Source of the DNA: Alphaproteobacteria bacterium
Lineage (GTDB): Bacteria > Pseudomonadota > Alphaproteobacteria > Sphingomonadales > Sphingomonadaceae
DNA: 7,692 nucleotides
Assembly: GCA_016650315.1 (NCBI GenBank)
Contig: JAENVZ010000131.1
Coordinates: 1 to 7,692 of the forward strand
Direction of reading: 5' to 3'
Shown here: piece after piece, positions 1 to 7,226 of the stretch
Layout: each line of letters opens with the position of its first letter
Numbering within the stretch: the first letter of the stretch is position 1
Program-made: the position numbers and the translations under genes
Notes under the pieces: generated by a model
Told to the model about the DNA's origin: nothing
Seen by the model: only the letters and a program-made list of their open reading frames with translations
Databases searched by the model: none

Positions 1-274
1 CAGTGGCGGCCTTAACCCCATCAATGCGGTACGCAAGGCTGCGGGACTGGACAGATTGCGGATATTGCCTGCCGATACAACGCTGGGTCAGGGGACATCG
101 GTGGCCGCGGGCAAATATATCACCCGCCGCACCTATGTGGAATTGATTACCGACGGCCAGGGCTATTCGGCCACGCGCGTCGAATTTCAGATCACGCGTT
201 GGCTTTCACTGCTGTCGAGCATATCGACCATGGGTCGGCAAAGCGCAAATATACGGATATCCAAGGATTATTGA
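1..274 (+). CDS. tamB: TamB-like translocation/assembly protein, C-terminal end (partial)
   Basis: This is the 3' end of a gene that begins before the window; the open frame runs from base 2 to a TGA at 272-274 and gives 90 residues. The tail reads SGGLNPINAVRKAAGLDRLR near its start, then a GQGTSVAAGKYITRRTYVELITD-type stretch (about residues 29-51), and finishes with SANIRISKDY. This pattern (glycine-containing beta-strand repeats, 'aGKYit.r.YVEl', a final K-D-Y) matches the conserved C-terminal domain of TamB/DUF490 proteins as I know them from sphingomonads. TamB is an inner-membrane-anchored periplasmic protein that works with the Omp85-family protein TamA in outer-membrane assembly and lipid transport; this domain is the end nearest the outer membrane. 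tamA is not in the window, so the partner cannot be confirmed. A terminator-like hairpin follows 27 bases after the stop. Confidence 0.8.
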   Translation, partial: SGGLNPINAVRKAAGLDRLRILPADTTLGQGTSVAAGKYITRRTYVELITDGQGYSATRVEFQITRWLSLLSSISTMGRQSANIRISKDY

Positions 275-301
275 AGCATTACGCTCTTTTGGGCCTGACC
301 C

Positions 302-350
302 TAGAGCAAGCCGCGCGATATGTGAATCACCCGGCTTGCTCTAAGTTTTG
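302..350 (+). terminator. Terminator-like hairpin after tamB
   Basis: An 11-bp perfect inverted repeat, TAGAGCAAGCC (302-312) and GGCTTGCTCTA (333-343), encloses a 20-base loop. It is followed on the plus strand by AGTTTTGTTG, which gives a short U-run. It lies 27 bases after the tamB stop and could end that transcript. The loop is long and the U-run is interrupted, so it may instead be simply one arm of the repeat element that continues to base 429; the CTCTA end recurs at 423-427. Confidence 0.45.
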
Positions 351-386
351 TTGTCGCATCGCTTTTTGCGGAAAACCGGTTCCCAC

Positions 387-409
387 CCTTCGACCAGCTC
401 AGGACAGGC
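387..409. repeat. Short dispersed repeat (translates as STSSGQA) nested in the palindrome
   Basis: These 23 bases contain TTCGACCAGCTCAGGACAGG, one base away from the TTCGACaAGCTCAGGACAGG repeat that I know as a very common dispersed sequence in proteobacterial intergenic regions; read in one frame it gives the familiar STSSGQA string. It sits exactly between the CAC that ends the core of the surrounding palindrome (384-386) and the TTTTCCGC that starts its right arm (410-417), which suggests that it was inserted into an older element. The repeat identity is from memory. Confidence 0.6.
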
Positions 410-435
410 TTTTCCGCGCGATGCTCTAGCCGGGC

Positions 436-873
436 CTATCGCCGAAGCCGTGCAACGACGGTCACGAAAAAGGCGGTCGACCAGCCGAGCAGCAGCAGCC
501 CATTCACCCCTTCGATGGCACTCACCAGCCGCCATTGCGTTGCCATCGCAGAATCGTCATAGCCGATGGCGGCATAAGTGATGGTTGAAAAATAAACCGC
601 TGTTTCCAGATTGGCGACGGCGTCGAGCGAAAGGTAAAGCCCGGCATATAGCCATATCTCCACACCATGAAGCGCGAACAGGCCAAAGACGACACTCAGG
701 ACCTTGATCGCTATGCCCAGGGTGAAATGGTGATGATGTTCTTCCCCTGTGAGGTCGAACTGCAGCTTGCGCGCCAGTGCGGCAATTCCGGTGCCATGCA
801 GCAATACCGTGACGAACACCATGCCCGATGCGACGGCAAGCTGCACCAGCATCGATGGCACATAATCCGTCAT
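436..873 (-). CDS. Small ion-channel family membrane protein with atypical filter
   Basis: This 145-residue protein fits the two-transmembrane potassium-channel (Ion_trans_2) group with one extra N-terminal helix. Hydrophobic segments lie at about residues 8-30, 50-80 and 114-140. Between the last two is a pore-like region: DAVANLETAVYFSTITYAAIGYDD (84-107), then WRLVSAIEGVNGLLLLGWSTAF, which is the usual follow-on in this family. The filter position that is normally T-x-GYGD reads AAIGYDD, so the second filter glycine is aspartate (residue 106). A run of four histidines (46-49) lies in the loop between helices 1 and 2. The ATG at 873 has no clear Shine-Dalgarno sequence; an ATG at 883 is out of frame. 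It lies 40 bases downstream of the 119-residue unknown gene on the same strand, so the two are probably co-transcribed. Whether it conducts potassium, another cation or nothing cannot be told from sequence. Membership of the channel fold is fairly sure; selectivity is not. Confidence 0.75.
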   Translation of the reverse strand: MTDYVPSMLVQLAVASGMVFVTVLLHGTGIAALARKLQFDLTGEEHHHHFTLGIAIKVLSVVFGLFALHGVEIWLYAGLYLSLDAVANLETAVYFSTITYAAIGYDDSAMATQWRLVSAIEGVNGLLLLGWSTAFFVTVVARLRR

Positions 874-913
874 CGCGTGCCATGATGCAGATCAGGCGGC
901 CCGAAGGCGGCGC

Positions 914-1273
914 TCATTTGGCGCAGCTTTTTACCTGATAGGGCCATTTGTCACCGTCGGGTTCCAGTAATGTCAGATATTCGCCGATGCGCACCGGATG
1001 GTTTTCCAGATGGAAAATATTCTCATCGTCATCCTCGCCCACTACATAGGAAAAAGCCCAGCCACCCTTTTTCCGAATCATATACCCTGATTGATCCGGC
1101 TCGTTCGGCCAGAAGCGGCGTACAGTGGCCCGTTCCGGATGTGTGGCGAATTCCTCCGGATCGATCAGGCCCTGCGGTGTCAGCGGCAAGCGCAGCGTAT
1201 AATTACGGGCTGCCGATCCATTGGGGAATTGCGGCGTGCGGGCCAGTTCAAGGCGTATGGTTGTCCATGTCAT
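914..1273 (-). CDS. Conserved-looking soluble protein of unknown function (119 aa)
   Basis: I do not recognise a named family. The 119-residue product has no signal peptide and no membrane segment and is rich in charged and aromatic residues. It begins MTWTTIRLELARTPQFPNGS and has a core that looks constrained: VRRFWPNEPDQSGY (51-64), GGWAFSYVVGEDDDENIFHLE (70-90), then HPVRIGEYLTL (92-102). Similar strings occur, as I recall, in uncharacterised proteins of other sphingomonads, which argues for a real gene. The alternating hydrophobic pattern suggests a small beta-rich fold, and the acidic cluster EDDDE (80-84) is exposed-looking. The ATG at 1273 is the only obvious start; a Shine-Dalgarno sequence is not clear. 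It is followed after 40 bases by the channel gene on the same strand, and preceded by a 233-bp gap after nfeD, so it may have its own promoter. Confidence 0.75.
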   Translation of the reverse strand: MTWTTIRLELARTPQFPNGSAARNYTLRLPLTPQGLIDPEEFATHPERATVRRFWPNEPDQSGYMIRKKGGWAFSYVVGEDDDENIFHLENHPVRIGEYLTLLEPDGDKWPYQVKSCAK

Positions 1274-1326
1274 GCATTAACATTGGCGCGCATTGCTGCT
1301 TCTTGAAATAGGGAGATTTACGGATG

Positions 1327-1332
1327 TTGACG
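1327..1332 (+). promoter_or_regulatory. Possible -35 box (TTGACG) before the small ORF
   Basis: TTGACG matches five of six bases of the sigma-70 -35 consensus and lies in the gap between nfeD and the unknown gene. No good -10 box follows at 16-18 bases; the nearest candidate, CATACA, is 19 bases away and poor. If used, transcription would begin close to the ATG at 1363, giving a leaderless message. Confidence 0.15.
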
Positions 1333-1362
1333 ATTTCACAATCGACCTAACCATACAGCCTC

Positions 1363-1497
1363 ATGGGGAAAAGCGACAAGACAATACGCCGATTCATCTT
1401 CTGTCTGCTGTTGCAGGCGGGCATTGCCGCGCTTGTCCTGGTGGTGCCAACACCAGCCCGGACGCTAGCTATATCCCGTATAATCGTATCGCATTAA
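1363..1497 (+). CDS. Possible 44-residue membrane or signal-peptide ORF
   Basis: In the 233-bp gap between nfeD and the unknown gene, an ATG at 1363 opens 44 codons ending in TAA (1495-1497). The product starts with a basic stretch, MGKSDKTIRRF, followed by a hydrophobic helix IFCLLLQAGIAALVLVV and then PTPARTLAISRIIVSH. It has the layout of a single-pass small membrane protein or of a signal peptide from a broken secreted-protein gene (PARTLA could be a cleavage region). There is no Shine-Dalgarno sequence before the ATG, and the stop lies 9 bases from the convergent end of nfeD. I do not recognise it. It could be chance: short hydrophobic frames are common in GC-rich DNA. The remainder of the gap (1274-1362) shows nothing beyond a weak -35-like box. 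Confidence 0.25.
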   Translation: MGKSDKTIRRFIFCLLLQAGIAALVLVVPTPARTLAISRIIVSH

Positions 1498-1506
1498 CCG
1501 ATTGAA

Positions 1507-1974
1507 TCACTGGGTCTTACCCATCGGTTCGACCAGCAATACCCCGTCCCGCACGCTTGTTACTTGCGCACTCGCGCCTTCGGGCATGTCCGGGCCAGAG
1601 GCAGGCCACACGCCATCTCCGACCTTTACCCGGCCTTCTCCATGCGCAATGGCTTCCATCACCGTTACTGTTCGCCCGATCATCCGCGCCGCGCGGTCGT
1701 TGAGCAACGGATCGCTCGATACGACGGGGTTTTTGAGATACCAGCGTCGTCCGAACCAGGTGATCCCGGCGGAGGCCAGCGCGAATATCAGCAATTGCAC
1801 GGCAACCGGCCCACCGGCCAGCATGGTGACGATGCCGGTAAAGGCCGCTGCCACCGCTATCCAGATCAGAAATACGCCCGGAAGGACAATCTCGCCAATG
1901 CCCAGCACGACGGCCAGGATCAGCCACCACCAATGCGCGTCCAGCTCGATCTGGGTCAGCATGTCCATCGGCAT
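1507..1974 (-). CDS. NfeD family membrane protein
   Basis: This short-form NfeD protein is 155 residues from the first ATG. It has a cluster of hydrophobic helices (about 15-33, 34-52 and 58-75), with the typical GIGEIVLPG and FLIWIAVAAA strings, then a soluble C-terminal OB-fold domain (about 98-150) with the family pattern G-R-V...G-E-G-x-V-x-V-G-D-G-V-W-P-A. Short NfeD proteins associate with SPFH/stomatin-type proteins and are thought to help organise or stabilise them in the inner membrane; they lack the N-terminal protease domain of long NfeD forms. The gene overlaps the SPFH gene by one base (TAATG), so its translation is probably coupled. The in-frame ATG at 1968 sits 8 bases after a GGAG and may be the better start, giving 153 residues and a protein beginning MDMLTQ. 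A transcription terminator is not visible after the gene. Confidence 0.92.
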   Translation of the reverse strand: MPMDMLTQIELDAHWWWLILAVVLGIGEIVLPGVFLIWIAVAAAFTGIVTMLAGGPVAVQLLIFALASAGITWFGRRWYLKNPVVSSDPLLNDRAARMIGRTVTVMEAIAHGEGRVKVGDGVWPASGPDMPEGASAQVTSVRDGVLLVEPMGKTQ

Positions 1975-2951
1975 TACTCCGCAGCAGGTTCGAACGGGCC
2001 GCGACGGGGTTTGGGTGGCGGCGCTGGCGCAGTGCCGCCCGTTTCAACGCCCAGCGCTTCTCGTGCCAGTGCGCCTATGCCGCCCAACGTACCCATAAGT
2101 TGGGTCGCCTCGACGGGAAACAGAATCGTCTTGGCATTGGGTGAGGTTGCGAACTTGCCGATGGCCTCGACATATTTTTGCGCGATGAAATAGTTGATTG
2201 CCTGGGAATTGCCGCCCGCGATGGCATCCGACACCATCTGTGTTGCCTTGGCTTCTGCCTCGGCGGAGCGTTCGCGTGCTTCGGCATCGCGGAAGGCGGC
2301 TTCGCGCCGGCCCTCGGCTTCCAGAATCTGCGATTGTTTCTGACCCTCGGCGCGCAGGATTTCCGATGCACGCAGGCCTTCGGCTTCCAGAATGTTGGCG
2401 CGCTTTTCGCGTTCCGCCTTCATCTGACGGCCCATGGAATTGATAATGTCCTGCGGGGGACGAATATCCTTCACCTCGACACGTGTGATCTTCAGACCCC
2501 AGGGAGATGTCGCATCATCGACGACATGCAATAGCCGCGCGTTGATCTCGTCACGTTTCGACAGGGTTTCGTCCAGGTCCATCGACCCCATGACGGTGCG
2601 CAAATTGGTCGTCGCCAGGTTCATGATTGCGACAAAAAGTTCCGACACCTCATAGGCGGCCTTGGCCGCGTCGAGCACCTGAAAGAACACCACGGCATCG
2701 ACGGCGATCATGGCGTTGTCGCGGGTGATGATTTCCTGACTTGGAACATCGACCACCTGTTCCATCATGTTGATCTTGCGGCCGACACGATAGAAAAATG
2801 CGGGATAGAAATTGAAACCGGGCCGCGCGACATCCGTAAAGCGCCCAAAATATTCGATCGTGTAATGGTATCCCTGACGGACGATCTTGATACTCGCGGC
2901 CAGATAGATGAAGACCAGAATCACGAGAAAAAAGGCAACGGTAGCACCCAT
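1974..2951 (-). CDS. qmcA: QmcA-like SPFH/Band 7 (stomatin-type) membrane protein
   Basis: The 325-residue protein has one N-terminal transmembrane helix (about 4-20), an SPFH/Band 7 domain (about 21-180; note [41 protein letters not shown] and [12 protein letters not shown]), a charged coiled coil (about 177-240) built of [10 protein letters not shown] repeats, a conserved C-terminal helix region ([29 protein letters not shown]) and a short Pro/Ala-rich tail. This is the standard order and length for QmcA-type stomatins of the inner membrane, which oligomerise into large scaffolds or cages that shape membrane domains and influence proteases. The start at 2951 is supported by a strong AGGGGGAG 7 bases upstream. 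nfeD follows with a one-base overlap, the classic pairing for this family. The symbol is given by family resemblance; the precise role here is not known. Confidence 0.93.
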   Translation of the reverse strand: MGATVAFFLVILVFIYLAASIKIVRQGYHYTIEYFGRFTDVARPGFNFYPAFFYRVGRKINMMEQVVDVPSQEIITRDNAMIAVDAVVFFQVLDAAKAAYEVSELFVAIMNLATTNLRTVMGSMDLDETLSKRDEINARLLHVVDDATSPWGLKITRVEVKDIRPPQDIINSMGRQMKAEREKRANILEAEGLRASEILRAEGQKQSQILEAEGRREAAFRDAEARERSAEAEAKATQMVSDAIAGGNSQAINYFIAQKYVEAIGKFATSPNAKTILFPVEATQLMGTLGGIGALAREALGVETGGTAPAPPPKPRRGPFEPAAE

Positions 2952-2958
2952 TATCTAA

Positions 2959-2966
2959 CTCCCCCT
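2959..2966 (-). promoter_or_regulatory. Shine-Dalgarno site of the SPFH gene
   Basis: On the minus strand AGGGGGAG lies 7 bases before the ATG at 2951. It fixes this start. The whole divergent gap to the CoA-ester lyase gene is only 68 bases, so promoters for both directions must overlap it or lie inside the opposite gene; I see no convincing -35/-10 pair in it. Confidence 0.75.
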
Positions 2967-3019
2967 GTTTGGAGAGGGGACTATGGCGGCTAACGACATG
3001 ACAGGAAAGTGGAATCGGG

Positions 3020-3849
3020 ATGATGGGTGTGATGAAACTGGAATATGCGCGCTCGCTGTTGTTCCTGCCCGCGTCCAATGCCCGGGCGATTGAAAAGGCG
3101 CGTGGCCTGTCCAGCGACATGGTGATCCTGGATCTGGAGGATGCGGTTCCCGATGCCGACAAAGACCGGGCGCGCCGTTCCGCCGTCACGGCGATCAGCG
3201 AAGGTTTTGGCACGAAGCTGGTTGCCGTGCGCCTGAATATGGCAGGTACGCGCTGGCATCAGGAGGATGTTGCCGCCTTTGCCGGAACAGCCGCTGACTA
3301 TCTGGTGCTGCCCAAGGTTGAAAGCGCGGCTCAGGCCGAACGGGTCTATCGTGAATGCGGCAGGCCAGTGATCGCCATGATCGAATCGGTTAGGGGCTTG
3401 ATGGAGGCGCAAGCAATTGCCGCTGCGGCGGGCACGGCGGCGCTGTTTGTCGGCACCAACGACCTGCGTACCGACCTTAAAATGCCAGCGGAGGCGGGCA
3501 GGGAAGGACTGGTGACAGCGTTGCAGATGATTGTGATGGCGGCGCGGTTATCGGACAAGGCGGTATTTGACGGCGTTTACAACCGGCTTGACGATGCCGA
3601 TGGCTTTATGGCGGAATGCAGGGAGGGCCATGCCTTTGGTTTTGACGGCAAGACGCTGATCCACCCCAACCAGATAGCCCCGGCGAACACCGTTTTCGGT
3701 CCGTCATTGCCCGATGTGGAAAGCGCCTACCGCCTGATTGCGGCGGCCAGCGGCGGGGCGGAACGGTTTGAAGGGCGAATGATCGAATCCATGCATGTCG
3801 CCGCCGCCCGTGCGTTGATTGCCCGCGCCGAGGCGTGCGGCATGGGACA

Positions 3850-3853
<4 letters not shown>
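3020..3853 (+). CDS. CitE/HpcH-like CoA-ester lyase
   Basis: The 277-residue product belongs to the HpcH/HpaI aldolase and citrate-lyase beta-subunit family, a TIM barrel that cleaves or forms carbon-carbon bonds next to a CoA thioester using a bound Mg2+. Visible family motifs are RSLLFLPAS (11-19), ILDLEDAV (36-43), AVRLN (69-73), LPKVES (97-102), AMIESVRGL (119-127, with the metal-binding Glu122), FVGTNDL (143-149, with the metal-binding Asp148) and FGFDGKTLIHPNQI (206-219). Stand-alone CitE-like proteins act as malyl-CoA, citramalyl-CoA or related lyases; without citrate lyase alpha and gamma subunits nearby this is not a citrate lyase. The true substrate cannot be read from sequence. ATGs at 3020, 3023 and 3032 are all possible; GGAA at 3011-3014 and AGGAAAG at 3003-3009 favour one of the first two. 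It is divergent from the SPFH gene and 108 bases before guaB. Confidence 0.88.
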
Positions 3854-5419
<1,566 letters not shown>

Positions 5420-5430
5420 ACCAATGATGC

Positions 5431-5451
5431 GGCCCCCCATCCGGGGAGGCC
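5431..5451 (+). promoter_or_regulatory. Strong hairpin enclosing the methyltransferase ribosome binding site
   Basis: GGCCCCCC (5431-5438) pairs with GGGGAGGCC (5443-5451) around the loop ATCC, giving eight G-C pairs with one bulged A. The right arm is the purine-rich ribosome binding site (GGGGAGG, 5443-5449) of the gene starting at 5453, only three bases from its ATG. The hairpin begins 11 bases after the guaB stop codon. There is no T-run after it, so it is not a standard terminator. It would be expected to block initiation unless opened by a ribosome finishing guaB. Confidence 0.55.
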
Positions 5452-5452
5452 A

Positions 5453-6634
5453 ATGACTCCATCCGCCCGCATCCAGGCCGCGATTGATCTGCTTGATGAG
5501 ATCATCCGCGCCGCGCGCGATGGCGGTCCTGCTGCCGACACGCTGATCGCCGGCTATTTCAAGACGCGCCGCTATGCCGGATCAAAGGACCGGCGGGCAG
5601 TGCGCGATCATGTCTATGCAGCAATCCGGCGTGCGGGAGAATGTCCCCGGAACGGTCGGGCCGCAATGATAGGAGTCGCTTGGGAGAATCCCGAAGTCGC
5701 CGCGCTTTTCGACGGATCGGCGCATGGTCCTGCGCCCATCACCGCTGGCGAACCCGCTGCACCGGCCAGCGCCGTACCATTATGGCTACAGCCCCTTCTC
5801 GCCGATCTGATGGATGCGCAAGAGCAGGAGGCGCTTCTGGAGCGCGCGCCGCTCGACCTTCGGGTCAACGGGTTGAGGGCGGATCGTGATGCCATTCTTG
5901 CACAACTGCCCGAGGGCGCGCCTACCCGCCTGTCACCTGATGGTATCCGTTTACCCGAAGGTTGGCCGATCGCACAAACTGACCTTTGGACAGACGGCCT
6001 TGTGGAAGTGCAGGATGAAGGCAGCCAGATTATCGCCCGTCTCTGTGACGCACGCCCGGGTCAGACCGTCATTGATCTGTGTGCAGGTGCGGGCGGAAAG
6101 ACGCTGGCGCTCGCTGCGGATATGCAGGCGCAGGGTCGGCTGATTGCGGCAGATACGATTCGCAATCGTCTTGAACGTCTTGCACCCCGCGCGGCGCGGG
6201 CAGGCGCTGCTTATATTGAATCGCGTCTGCTGGATCAGGGGCATGAGGATCGCTCACTATCAGCATTGGCGGCTATGGCCGATTGCGTGCTGATCGACGC
6301 GCCCTGTTCGGGGACGGGGACCTGGCGGCGCAACCCGGAAGCGCGCTGGCGCCTGACCCCGGCACGGCTCGAACGGCTGCTTGCAGAGCAGGCCCGGATC
6401 ATGGATATTGGTGCTGAACTGGCGGCAAAGGGTGGAACCATGGTGTATGCGGTATGCTCCCTGCTCGACCGCGAAGGCCGTGATCAGGTGGACGCATTTC
6501 TCGGTCGGCATCCCGACTGGGAGTGTGATCTTTCAGGCGATATGCCCGGTCGTCGCCGGGGGCAGGGCATTATGCTTTCGCCTGCTCATGACGGAACCGA
6601 CGGCTTTTTCTTCACACGGATGAAAAAGTCATGA
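5453..6634 (+). CDS. RsmB/NOP-family RNA (cytosine-5) methyltransferase
   Basis: The 393-residue protein is a class I SAM-dependent RNA m5C methyltransferase of the RsmB (Fmu/Sun) type, which methylates C5 of a cytosine through a covalent cysteine adduct. The N-terminal 60 or so residues (MTPSARIQAAIDLLDEII...) resemble the NusB-like RNA-binding domain, though it is shortened. The catalytic half holds VEVQDEGSQ (184-191), motif I VIDLCAGAGGKTLALA (206-221), the IDAPCSGTGTWRRNPE motif IV (281-296, Cys285) and VYAVCSLL (331-338) with the presumed nucleophile Cys335, ending in SPAHDGTDGFFFTRM. Motif VI has Val where Thr is more usual before the cysteine. RsmB itself methylates 16S rRNA C967 (E. 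coli numbering), but full RsmB is about 430 residues and many alphaproteobacteria carry a second, shorter paralogue, so the target is left open. The start is supported by GGGGAGG, which is buried in a hairpin. Confidence 0.9.
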   Translation: MTPSARIQAAIDLLDEIIRAARDGGPAADTLIAGYFKTRRYAGSKDRRAVRDHVYAAIRRAGECPRNGRAAMIGVAWENPEVAALFDGSAHGPAPITAGEPAAPASAVPLWLQPLLADLMDAQEQEALLERAPLDLRVNGLRADRDAILAQLPEGAPTRLSPDGIRLPEGWPIAQTDLWTDGLVEVQDEGSQIIARLCDARPGQTVIDLCAGAGGKTLALAADMQAQGRLIAADTIRNRLERLAPRAARAGAAYIESRLLDQGHEDRSLSALAAMADCVLIDAPCSGTGTWRRNPEARWRLTPARLERLLAEQARIMDIGAELAAKGGTMVYAVCSLLDREGRDQVDAFLGRHPDWECDLSGDMPGRRRGQGIMLSPAHDGTDGFFFTRMKKS

Positions 6635-6680
6635 TAAAAGGCCCAAAATCAGGTCCGGTCAAAACGACCGAAACACTGTT

Positions 6681-6687
6681 GGAGAAG
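6681..6687 (+). promoter_or_regulatory. Shine-Dalgarno site that decides the TPR gene start
   Basis: GGAGAAG has its GGAG 6 bases before the ATG at 6691. It singles out this start over the in-frame ATG at 6631, which overlaps the methyltransferase stop codon (ATGA) but has no good ribosome binding site and would put 20 extra residues before the signal peptide. Confidence 0.75.
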
Positions 6688-6690
6688 ATT

Positions 6691-7218
6691 ATGCGTTTTA
6701 CCCCTGCTTCTGTTGCCCTGGCTCTGGCGCTTGCGACGGTATCGAGTGCTGGAAATGGGCAGAAGCCAGATATGCAAATCGATCCACTGTCTGCCGCATG
6801 GGTGCAAAAAGGTGAAGCCGCGCAAAAGCTTGGCCAAATGCAGAATGCGATTGACGCTTATGAAACAGCGCTTGCCGTCGATCCACGCAACCGCGCGGCG
6901 TTCAGGGCATTGGGAGAAGTGGCGCGTATCCAGGGCCTGACGGGCAAATCGATCCGCTTCTATCGTGAAGCGCTGTTGATTGATCCAACGGACCTCAATG
7001 CGCTTGGCGGGCAAGGCGAAGCGATGGTCGACAAGGGCGCCCTTGAAAAGGCGAAGGAAAATCTGGCCAAGATGAAAACGATCTGCCGTTCGACCTGTGG
7101 CGAAGTCGTCGTGCTGGCCGCTGCGATTGAAAAAGGCAGCGCCGCGACTCAACTTACCGCCAAGGATATATCATCGCCGCCCGCCGTTACCGCTGCGCCC
7201 AAGGCGGAAAAACCCTGA
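6691..7218 (+). CDS. Secreted tetratricopeptide-repeat protein
   Basis: The 175-residue product starts with a Sec-type signal peptide (MRFTPASVALALALATVSSA, likely cut after Ala20) and then carries three TPR units: about 34-66 (AAWVQKGEAAQKLGQMQNAI, ending ALAVDPRN), 68-100 (FRALGEVARIQGLTGKSI, ending ALLIDPTD) and a looser one at 102-134 (LGGQGEAMVDKGALEKAKEN). Two cysteines follow in CRSTC (132 and 136), well placed to form a disulphide in the periplasm, and the tail is Ala/Pro/Lys-rich. TPRs are protein-binding scaffolds; the partner is unknown. Proteins of this build occur in sphingomonads as I recall, without an assigned role. The gene lies 56 bases after the methyltransferase stop, probably in the same transcript, and faces rsmA with 8 bases between stops. 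Confidence 0.88.
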   Translation: MRFTPASVALALALATVSSAGNGQKPDMQIDPLSAAWVQKGEAAQKLGQMQNAIDAYETALAVDPRNRAAFRALGEVARIQGLTGKSIRFYREALLIDPTDLNALGGQGEAMVDKGALEKAKENLAKMKTICRSTCGEVVVLAAAIEKGSAATQLTAKDISSPPAVTAAPKAEKP

Positions 7219-7226
7219 TAACGAAT

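Larger units (their letters stand above)
302..429. repeat. Composite extragenic palindromic repeat
   Basis: The gap between tamB and the channel gene is filled by palindromic sequence. A second inverted repeat pairs 356-375 (GCATCGC, five T, GCGGAAAA) with 410-424 (TTTTCCGCGCGATGC); all 15 bases of the right arm match, with the five T bulged from the left arm. The core CCGGTTCCCAC (376-386) between the arms resembles a widespread alphaproteobacterial intergenic element that I recall from many sphingomonad genomes, though I cannot confirm the family here. The two tamB-distal genes converge on this element, the usual setting for such repeats. Confidence 0.65.

Noticed and set aside
348..581. 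Plus-strand frame reading ...PSTSSGQAF...
   Set aside because: It is translation of the intergenic repeat followed by antisense of the channel gene; the STSSGQA string is a known artefact of that repeat.
557..883. Second minus-strand frame overlapping the channel gene
   Set aside because: It is an Arg/His/Cys-rich out-of-frame shadow; the channel frame has coherent membrane helices and a pore region.
1293..1505. Plus-strand frame of 70 codons in the nfeD gap
   Set aside because: It begins at a non-ATG codon and has no hydrophobic or motif pattern; the frame at 1363 in the same gap looks more protein-like, though that one is also uncertain.
1502..2193. Two long plus-strand frames opposite nfeD
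   Set aside because: Antisense shadows of a clear NfeD gene and the end of the SPFH gene.
2952..3019. Divergent promoter pair between the SPFH and lyase genes
   Set aside because: The best minus-strand -10 candidate (CATAGT) has no acceptable -35 partner and no plus-strand pair stands out, so I did not call promoters here.
6631..6690. Upstream ATG of the TPR gene overlapping the methyltransferase stop
   Set aside because: It would put 20 polar residues before the signal peptide and has no good ribosome binding site, while the ATG at 6691 follows GGAGAAG at ideal spacing.
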